In this document: positions 5,591 to 11,014 of the stretch, piece after piece
Numbering within the stretch: position 1 is the stretch's first letter
Layout: the number at the start of each line of letters is the position of its first letter
DNA from: Solobacterium sp.
GTDB lineage: Bacteria > Bacillota_I > Bacilli_A > Erysipelotrichales > Erysipelotrichaceae
Reading direction: 5' to 3'
NCBI GenBank assembly: GCA_017536845.1
Contig: JAFWCP010000417.1
Location: 1-11,014, forward strand
DNA length: 11,014 bases
The notes under the pieces: model-generated
The model's input: only the letters and a program-made list of their open reading frames with translations
Databases searched by the model: none
What the model was told of the DNA's origin: nothing
Made by a program: the position numbers and the translations under genes

Positions 5591-8500
5591 ATGAAGAAAG
5601 AAATCACAAAGAAGCTTCTCGCGCTGACGCTTGCCATGGGCATGGCAGTCAGCCTGGTTCCGACCGGAATCCATGCCGAAGAAGCGGACGCACAGATCGT
5701 CAACGGCGATTTCGAAACCGGCGATCTGACGGGCTGGACCCTGATGGACGGATCACCCGCAGCCGACAACCAGGTCGGTGTCATCAGCAGCGCTTCCACA
5801 TACTGGGGCGCCCGGAACTTCTACAAACAGGGAACATGGTTCTTAAGCGGCGCCGAGCGTGAAGGCGACGCCGGCACCATCCGTTCATCGACATTCACCC
5901 TTGGCGGGGAAGGCTATATTGCCTTCCTGATCGGCTCGGCTGCCGAAGAGGGCAAGGGCTGCGTCAGGCTGTATCAGGTCAATGACGATGGGGATGACCT
6001 TCTCGTAAAGACCTACATCAATAAAAACTGGGCTGACCCGGCAACCGGCAATACGCTGCTGCGGATCTATGACCGTCTGGAAGATTACATCGGTTCGAAG
6101 CTGTATTTTGTGATCGAAAACGGTTCCACACCCGGCTTCTCGTTCATCAACGCCGATGATTTCCGTACGTCTTTGACGCTGGCGGAAGTCAAGGCGCTGT
6201 ATGCGGAGGATGCCGGCCGGATCAAAGGCCTCTCCGATGAGTATGCCGACCATATCAGGGGCCTGTACAAGAATGTTGTCTTCTATGATACAGACACCCA
6301 GGTCGGACTTGGTGAAGCGGTGCGAGAGGCTGCCGTCATCTCTTCCCTCAAGGAAGAAGATACCATTGCCCCGGGCACGGTCATCAACCTGACCGATACC
6401 ATCAACAAGGCCATCAAAGTCGAAGACGGCTTTGGCTTTGCGGCAGACTACACCCTCGATATCACCGCCGTCATGTACGGCAGTGAAAACCTGAAGGACC
6501 AGGCTGACAGCCTGAAGCTGGAAGAGGGAATCTATGAAGTGACCTTCACCGTCTCGTATGTTTCCGAAGGAAATGAAAAGACAGATACGCTGACCTATGT
6601 GATCAAGGCGGAAGCACTGCCGGTTACCAAAGACGTTTACAACGGCGACTTTGAAACCGGCGACCTGAGCGGCTGGACCCTGATGGACGGCAATCCGGCT
6701 GCCAGCAACACCGTCGGTGTTGTCTCGGATGAAGAAACCTACTGGGGCAACGGCCAGAAGTTCTACAAGCAGGGCACATACTTCCTGCGTGGGGACAGCT
6801 TTGAATCCACTTCAGGCAAGATCCGCTCGAACCCGTTCATCCTGGAAGGGGATGGCTATATTTCCTTCATGATCGGCGCCGCGGCAAAAGAGTCCAAGGG
6901 CTGCATCAGAGTGTATGCGGTCAATGACGGCGAAGACACCCTGGTCAGAACCTATACCAACGGCCACTGGAACGACCCCAAGACCGGCCTGACCCTGATC
7001 CGTGTCTTTGACCAGCTTGACAGTCAGTATATGGGCAAAGAACTCTACTTTGTCATTGAAAACGGCCCGGATACAGCCGGCTTTGCCTTCATCAACGCCG
7101 ATGACTTCCGCACTTCATTGACGGCTGACGAAGTCAGGGCGCTGCAGGAAGAGCAGCTTGACTGGCTCAATACCATCCAGGATCCCAACAGTGAATTCAT
7201 CATCTCCTGCTATCGTGAAAACGGCATCTTCAACGACATCGTCTTGGCGGAAGACATTCCTGATGAAATCGACAGCTATGCCGGCCTGACTGTGAACCTT
7301 GGCGAACTGATCGCCTCGCAGACCAAGGTCATCGAAAGCTACAGCCTGCGCGAACTCACGCTGGATGTCACCATTGACGCGGTTGCCCTGAATGGCGAAG
7401 CGGTTGCCGATGACCCGGCGGCCCTGACCCTGCAGGAAGGCGACTACACGGTTACCTATACAAGGAAATACGCGGATGTGACAGAGGAAAAGACCCTGAC
7501 CATCCACGCCCTGCATCTGGATGAAACGATCAATACGATTGAGAACCCGGGCTTTGAAACCGGCGACCTGAGCGGCTGGGAAGTGATCACGCCGAAGGTC
7601 TGGAACAGAAACGAAGACGGCAGCTTTGCCGGCGTTGTCTCGGCGGAAACCTACTGGGGTGAAAGGCTCCCGTACAACCAGGAAGGAAATTACCACCTGG
7701 ATGGCTGGAATGTATGCGACGATGAAGGCGCATCCTGGGGCTTAAGGTCCTCGGCCTTCACCCTGGCCGGCAGCGGCTTTATCTCCCTGCGCATGGGCGC
7801 CAATGCGGCTTCGGTCAGAGTGTACTCCTTAGACGGCACGCTGCTTGGCACATGGTACCAGAACCGCTTCAACGACGCGAACTTCCCGTTTGTAAACAGA
7901 GGTGGCTCCTGGGCTGATATGGGCACATACTTCATCGACCTCTCAGACCATATCGGCGAGCCGATGTACATCGAACTCCATGACGCGAAGATTGCCGGCG
8001 GCTGGGCCTGCGCTTTCTTCGATGACATCCGGACATATTACGAAACAGCCCCGGATATTGAAAACGGCTATGACGTTGTCAATGGCCCGGTATCCGAAGG
8101 CCTGGAATACGGCGAGATCCAGATCCCCTGGACCCTGCTTGCCAACAACAATGAACCGGTTGTCCTCTCCTTTGAGGATGAAAACTATGATGTGGCAAAT
8201 ACCGGCGGGGCAAAGGAAACAGCCCAGCTGGAAAGCAGCCTCAAGGATCCTGCCTTCCAGGATGAGCCGGTTCTGCCGTACCGTCCGGACGGTGTATCCG
8301 GCAAGGCCCTGATGCTTGACGGCTACTCCAATACCGCTTCCTTCAACGAAAGCATTTCCGGCAGCCAGCTGACGGTGGATGCCTATGTGGCTCCTCGGGC
8401 GTGGCAGTGGGACAATCCGAACTCCGCCCGTGAGGACCAGCTTGCCGAAGTGATCGTCGGTTCCTACGACGTCGGCGCAAAGCGCGGCGTCCTGCTGGGT

Positions 8501-10801
8501 GTGACCAAGCATGGCTATCTGGCATTCCGGGTCGGTACCGGCGATAACTGGTACAGCATCACTAGCGATGACGGCAAACGTGTACCGCTCTATGAATGGA
8601 GCCGGGTAACCGGTGTCTTCAACGGCGATACCGGCGTCATGAGCGTCTATCTCAACGGTGAACCTGCCGGTTCAAAGAAGATCGAGAAGAATTCTGAAAT
8701 CGTCGCCCCGGGCAGACCGGTGCTGTTAGGCAAGGGCTCGGAAAGCATCATCGTCGTCGATACACTTGACGGCACCATGTTTGCCGGCCTGGTCGATGAG
8801 GTCAGCGTCAGAAAGACAGCCCTGAGCGCAAAGCAGGTCCAGGAAACAGGCTATGAGATTCCTGAACTGGATTATGAGGACGCCAGAGTTCCGGCTTATG
8901 TGCTGGAAAATGACTGGTACCGTCCTGCCTATCATGCCGCGCCGCCGGCCAACTGGATGAATGAGCCGCACGCGCTGTTCCAGTACAAGGGCACATGGCA
9001 TCTGTTCTATCAGACCAACCAGGGCGGACCGTTCTGGCGCAACATCTCCTGGGGCCACTGGGTTTCCAAAGACCTGGCAAAGTGGCGCTGCGTCAAGGAC
9101 GCTGTCGTCCCGACCCCGGGCACAGTGGCACCGGACGGCATCTGGACCGGCAATGTCATCTTCACCTCCGACGGCATGCCGATGCTGCTGATCACGGCGG
9201 GTGATGACGCCCGTCCGGTCAACGGTTCCAACCAGCATGTCGGCCTTGTCAAGGCAGCAGATTATGATGACCCGGATCTGACCGACTGGGAAATCCTTGG
9301 CTATTGCGTCGCCCAGACGGCGGAAATGGGCACGGTCGGTGAATTCCGTGACGCCCAGTGCTTCAGCATCGGTGAGGAAAGATACATGGTCGTCGGCGGT
9401 GCCGACAACGGCCGCGGCGTCGCCCATACCTTCCGCACCACCGCCGGCACGCTGGCCGAATGGGAAGAAGCGGTCAAGGACAATGCCCTGAACGGAATGA
9501 ACTGGGAATACATGGGATCGCTGTTCGGCGACTACTATGACAGCCATAATTACAAGGATGAATACGGCAAGGTCTGGGAGATGCCCAACCTGGCCCCGCT
9601 GCCCGACAAGGACGGCAATCCGACCGACAAGTACCTGTTTGTCTTCTCACCGCAGTATGGCGACAATGACGTCTGGTATTACATCGGCACCTTTGATACC
9701 GAAACCTGCCGCTTCACGCCTGACTTTGAAGAAGCAAGGCTGATGGACTACGGCAACAACATCTTCACCGGCCCGACGGTCTACGTCAATGACGACGGCA
9801 GGGTGTGGCTGTGCTCGATCATGCAGGAAAACATTGCCGGTGAATACACATGGCATGTGGAAGATCGGATCAATGCCGGCTGGGCATTCTATGCCGGCCT
9901 GCCGCGTGAGCTGTATCTGAGAGAGGACGGCGACCTCGGCATCCGCACGATTGATACCGCAAATATCGAAGACCAGACGGTTGTCTCCTTCGAAAACCTG
10001 GGCGTGGAAGAAGCCAACAGGCTGCTGGCAGCGGTGGATTCCGACCAGATCAGGATTGACTTCACCTTCACCGGGAATGCAAAGGAAGTCGGCTTCCTGC
10101 TCAAGAAGGGTGCCGAAGGCAGCACAAGATTCTTTGTCAATGAAACGGCAATGGGCCTTGACCAGCAGTCCGGCCCGTACACAAAGGGTGAGACCGTAAG
10201 CGGCGTCATCTATGTGGACAAGTGCTCGATCGAAGCCTATGTTGATGAATACAAGACCGTATCCGGCTCGAAGTTCTTCAGAGGCACCGGCCTGGAAGTC
10301 TTCATTGACGGCGACGCGACGGTTTCGGCAACGGTTACAACCATGAATGCCCACAGCAATTACACCGGCTTCAAGACCGAAGACGGCACACCGTATGAAT
10401 TCCTGACCCCGGATGAAAACCTCTACTGGTATGAAAACGGTGAGAGACAGGGCGTCTACGGCGACCCGAAGAACATCTGGGATACCCAGTATGACAGACT
10501 CGAAAGAGGCAGAGAAATCTATGACCCTGTTTCTGACGCGTGGTACTGGCTGGACGCCTGCTATGAGGGCGCGGTTGCGAAGGACAAGGAAGTCTGGATC
10601 CCTTACATCTTCCAGGGCGTGGAAGATCCGGAAGGCAAATGGGTCCGCTATGACCGCTATGGTGAAATGGTCAAGGGCTGGTACGCCAACGACAACGGCG
10701 TCTACTACTATGACAAGATCACCGGCGCCATGCTGAAGGGGACTCACGAGATCGACGGGAAGACCTATACCTTCGACCTGCTGACCGGCATTCGCCAATA
10801 A
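5591..10801 (+). CDS. Large secreted multimodular GH32 fructan hydrolase with cell-wall-binding tail
   Basis: The 1736-residue protein has a signal peptide (cleavage likely after Ala29, IHA-EE). Three related N-terminal modules start at residues 36, 348 and 650 with NGDFETGDLxGW-like openings and probably bind carbohydrate; Ig-like segments follow the first two. A LamG/concanavalin-like domain spans about 853-1090. The GH32 propeller covers about 1110-1440: WMNEPHA at 1122-1128, GIWTGN at 1183-1188, FRDA with Asp1254 (transition-state acid), and WEMP with Glu1330 (acid/base). The usual WMNDPNG is altered, placing Glu1125 where family members have the Asp nucleophile. The GH32 C-terminal sandwich (about 1440-1590) includes CSIEAYVDE at 1545. 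The tail (about 1605-1736) has GKWVRYD, MVKGWY and YYYDKITGAM repeats like those that bind Gram-positive walls; no LPxTG is present. GH32 enzymes cleave beta-fructans such as inulin, levan or sucrose; which one is unknown. Ribosome binding site AAAGGA lies about 10 nt upstream. The gene is monocistronic, between two terminators. Confidence 0.93.
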   Translation: MKKEITKKLLALTLAMGMAVSLVPTGIHAEEADAQIVNGDFETGDLTGWTLMDGSPAADNQVGVISSASTYWGARNFYKQGTWFLSGAEREGDAGTIRSSTFTLGGEGYIAFLIGSAAEEGKGCVRLYQVNDDGDDLLVKTYINKNWADPATGNTLLRIYDRLEDYIGSKLYFVIENGSTPGFSFINADDFRTSLTLAEVKALYAEDAGRIKGLSDEYADHIRGLYKNVVFYDTDTQVGLGEAVREAAVISSLKEEDTIAPGTVINLTDTINKAIKVEDGFGFAADYTLDITAVMYGSENLKDQADSLKLEEGIYEVTFTVSYVSEGNEKTDTLTYVIKAEALPVTKDVYNGDFETGDLSGWTLMDGNPAASNTVGVVSDEETYWGNGQKFYKQGTYFLRGDSFESTSGKIRSNPFILEGDGYISFMIGAAAKESKGCIRVYAVNDGEDTLVRTYTNGHWNDPKTGLTLIRVFDQLDSQYMGKELYFVIENGPDTAGFAFINADDFRTSLTADEVRALQEEQLDWLNTIQDPNSEFIISCYRENGIFNDIVLAEDIPDEIDSYAGLTVNLGELIASQTKVIESYSLRELTLDVTIDAVALNGEAVADDPAALTLQEGDYTVTYTRKYADVTEEKTLTIHALHLDETINTIENPGFETGDLSGWEVITPKVWNRNEDGSFAGVVSAETYWGERLPYNQEGNYHLDGWNVCDDEGASWGLRSSAFTLAGSGFISLRMGANAASVRVYSLDGTLLGTWYQNRFNDANFPFVNRGGSWADMGTYFIDLSDHIGEPMYIELHDAKIAGGWACAFFDDIRTYYETAPDIENGYDVVNGPVSEGLEYGEIQIPWTLLANNNEPVVLSFEDENYDVANTGGAKETAQLESSLKDPAFQDEPVLPYRPDGVSGKALMLDGYSNTASFNESISGSQLTVDAYVAPRAWQWDNPNSAREDQLAEVIVGSYDVGAKRGVLLGVTKHGYLAFRVGTGDNWYSITSDDGKRVPLYEWSRVTGVFNGDTGVMSVYLNGEPAGSKKIEKNSEIVAPGRPVLLGKGSESIIVVDTLDGTMFAGLVDEVSVRKTALSAKQVQETGYEIPELDYEDARVPAYVLENDWYRPAYHAAPPANWMNEPHALFQYKGTWHLFYQTNQGGPFWRNISWGHWVSKDLAKWRCVKDAVVPTPGTVAPDGIWTGNVIFTSDGMPMLLITAGDDARPVNGSNQHVGLVKAADYDDPDLTDWEILGYCVAQTAEMGTVGEFRDAQCFSIGEERYMVVGGADNGRGVAHTFRTTAGTLAEWEEAVKDNALNGMNWEYMGSLFGDYYDSHNYKDEYGKVWEMPNLAPLPDKDGNPTDKYLFVFSPQYGDNDVWYYIGTFDTETCRFTPDFEEARLMDYGNNIFTGPTVYVNDDGRVWLCSIMQENIAGEYTWHVEDRINAGWAFYAGLPRELYLREDGDLGIRTIDTANIEDQTVVSFENLGVEEANRLLAAVDSDQIRIDFTFTGNAKEVGFLLKKGAEGSTRFFVNETAMGLDQQSGPYTKGETVSGVIYVDKCSIEAYVDEYKTVSGSKFFRGTGLEVFIDGDATVSATVTTMNAHSNYTGFKTEDGTPYEFLTPDENLYWYENGERQGVYGDPKNIWDTQYDRLERGREIYDPVSDAWYWLDACYEGAVAKDKEVWIPYIFQGVEDPEGKWVRYDRYGEMVKGWYANDNGVYYYDKITGAMLKGTHEIDGKTYTFDLLTGIRQ
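5696..6631 (+). repeat. N-terminal repeat unit 1 of fructanase (binding module plus Ig-like)
   Basis: Residues 36-347. A module of about 160 residues opens with IVNGDFETGDLTGWTLMDG, contains TYWGARNFYKQGT and RSSTF, and ends with FINADDFRTSLT; an Ig-like segment with EEGIYEVTFTVSYVSEG follows. It is closely similar to unit 2. Secreted modules with this opening are usually beta-sandwich carbohydrate-binding or galactose-binding-like domains; the ligand is inferred. Confidence 0.8.
6632..7537 (+). repeat. N-terminal repeat unit 2 of fructanase
   Basis: Residues 348-649. It repeats the order of unit 1: NGDFETGDLSGWTLMDG, ETYWG, KFYKQGTYFL, FINADDFRTSLT, then an Ig-like segment with LQEGDYTVTYTRKYADVTEE. 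It shares a 28-nt identical block with unit 3 (6649-6676). Confidence 0.8.
7538..8055 (+). repeat. N-terminal repeat unit 3 of fructanase, diverged and without Ig-like part
   Basis: Residues 650-821. It starts ENPGFETGDLSGWEV, keeps SAETYWG, LRSSAFTLAGSGFISLRMG and FFDDIRTY, but is otherwise diverged from units 1 and 2 and leads straight into the LamG-like domain. The 28-nt block at 7552-7579 is identical to 6649-6676. Confidence 0.75.
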
Positions 10802-10810
10802 GCATCATGA

Positions 10811-10836
10811 AAGGATGGCTCGCGCCATCCTTTTTT
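10811..10836 (+). terminator. Strong rho-independent terminator of the fructanase gene
   Basis: A 9-bp stem AAGGATGGC/GCCATCCTT closes the tetraloop TCGC and runs into a T tract. It starts 10 nt after the stop codon. Confidence 0.92.
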
Positions 10837-10843
10837 CGTATGT

Positions 10844-10874
10844 AAAAAAAACGGAACGGGCGAACCTGTTCCGT
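10844..10874 (-). terminator. Terminator of the converging minus-strand gene
   Basis: On the minus strand a 7-bp stem ACGGAAC/GTTCCGT, one A-C mismatch and an inner GG-TTCG-CC are followed by eight T residues. It lies 8 nt after the minus-strand stop codon and faces the fructanase terminator, so the two transcripts converge here. Confidence 0.85.
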
Positions 10875-10881
10875 ATGCGGT

Positions 10882-11014
10882 TTATTTGAAGTAGGAAATA
10901 CCGTAGGTGTTGACGATGGCGTCCAGCTTACGGCCGGCCTTGCAGAGCGTGGCCGCCAACCTCACCACGGTGGGGCTGCTGCTGATGTTCCTTTCGGTGC
11001 GAAAGAAGGTGACG
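10882..11014 (-). CDS. 3' end of an unrecognised gene entering from the right
   Basis: Only the last 43 codons and the TAA stop (10884-10882) are present. The readable end includes RLAATLCKAGRKLDAIVNTY and finishes GISYFK. I do not recognise the family. The call rests on an uninterrupted frame to the window edge, a strong GC bias at third codon positions like the neighbouring genes, and the well-placed terminator just downstream on the same strand. There is no hydrophobic segment in this part. Confidence 0.6.
   Translation of the reverse strand, partial: VTFFRTERNISSSPTVVRLAATLCKAGRKLDAIVNTYGISYFK

Noticed and set aside
8951..8971. WMNEPHA as a sequencing error or a dead enzyme
   Set aside because: The codon is GAG and several neighbouring motif residues also differ in a consistent way, while both other catalytic acids remain. 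A single error or random decay would not give this pattern.
8726..9547. Minus-strand open frame of 273 codons across the GH32 catalytic region
   Set aside because: Antisense shadow of the catalytic domain with no start signal or family features.
9647..10798. Long minus-strand open frame of 383 codons inside the fructanase gene
   Set aside because: It lies wholly antisense to well-conserved GH32 sequence, has no credible ribosome binding site and no recognisable domain. Long antisense frames are expected where codons are GC-biased at the third position.
10914..11014. Plus-strand open frame at the right edge with a hydrophobic stretch (TTVGLLLMFLSV)
   Set aside because: It could suggest a membrane protein start, but there is no good ribosome binding site, and the minus-strand frame fits codon bias and has a terminator. 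Sequence beyond the edge would settle it.
1..11014. tRNA, rRNA, CRISPR array, insertion sequence or prophage
   Set aside because: No repeat-spacer pattern, transposase-like frame, terminal inverted repeats or structured RNA gene was seen by eye. A dedicated RNA search was not possible.

Overview
The window looks like chromosomal DNA of a gut-type Firmicute (Bacillota), plausibly an Erysipelotrichales relative. This rests on strong AGGAGG-like ribosome binding sites, Gram-positive lipoprotein signals, U-tailed terminators, a secreted glycosidase ending in a Firmicutes/Actinobacteria-style cell-wall-binding tail, and moderately GC-rich codon use. The exact taxon is inference. No rRNA, tRNA, CRISPR array, insertion sequence or phage gene is visible.

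Left part (1-1789, minus strand): the 5' end of a lipoprotein gene that runs off the window, possibly of the cyclophilin-like type; a ThrH-type HAD phosphatase (phosphoserine phosphatase / homoserine phosphotransferase family) with its own terminator; and a cytoplasmic protein of about 209 residues that I do not recognise.

Middle part (1868-5259, plus strand, divergent from the left block): a lipoprotein serpin with a recognisable reactive-centre hinge, a terminator, then a NagZ-type GH3 beta-N-acetylglucosaminidase lipoprotein with all its catalytic motifs, again followed by a strong terminator. The two genes appear to be separate transcripts.

Right part (5295-10836): an AT-rich regulatory region with a near-consensus sigma-A promoter (TTGACA, 17 bp, TATATT), a near-perfect 16-bp LacI/GalR-type palindrome at the expected start of transcription, and a second palindrome in a leader of about 165 nt. 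It drives one very large secreted GH32 fructan hydrolase of 1736 residues. The layout is signal peptide, three repeated N-terminal beta-sandwich-like modules, a LamG-like domain, GH32 propeller and sandwich, and a cell-wall-binding tail. The usual WMNDPNG nucleophile motif reads WMNEPHA, so Glu replaces the Asp nucleophile, while the other two catalytic acids are kept. A facing minus-strand gene of unknown function, with its own terminator, enters from the right edge.

Taken together, most of the window encodes surface or exported functions: fructan capture and cleavage, muropeptide or glycan N-acetylglucosamine release, and protection from proteases by a surface serpin. This fits a gut commensal. 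The most interesting objects are the variant GH32 enzyme with its operator region and the anchored serpin. I see no clear multi-gene novel system.
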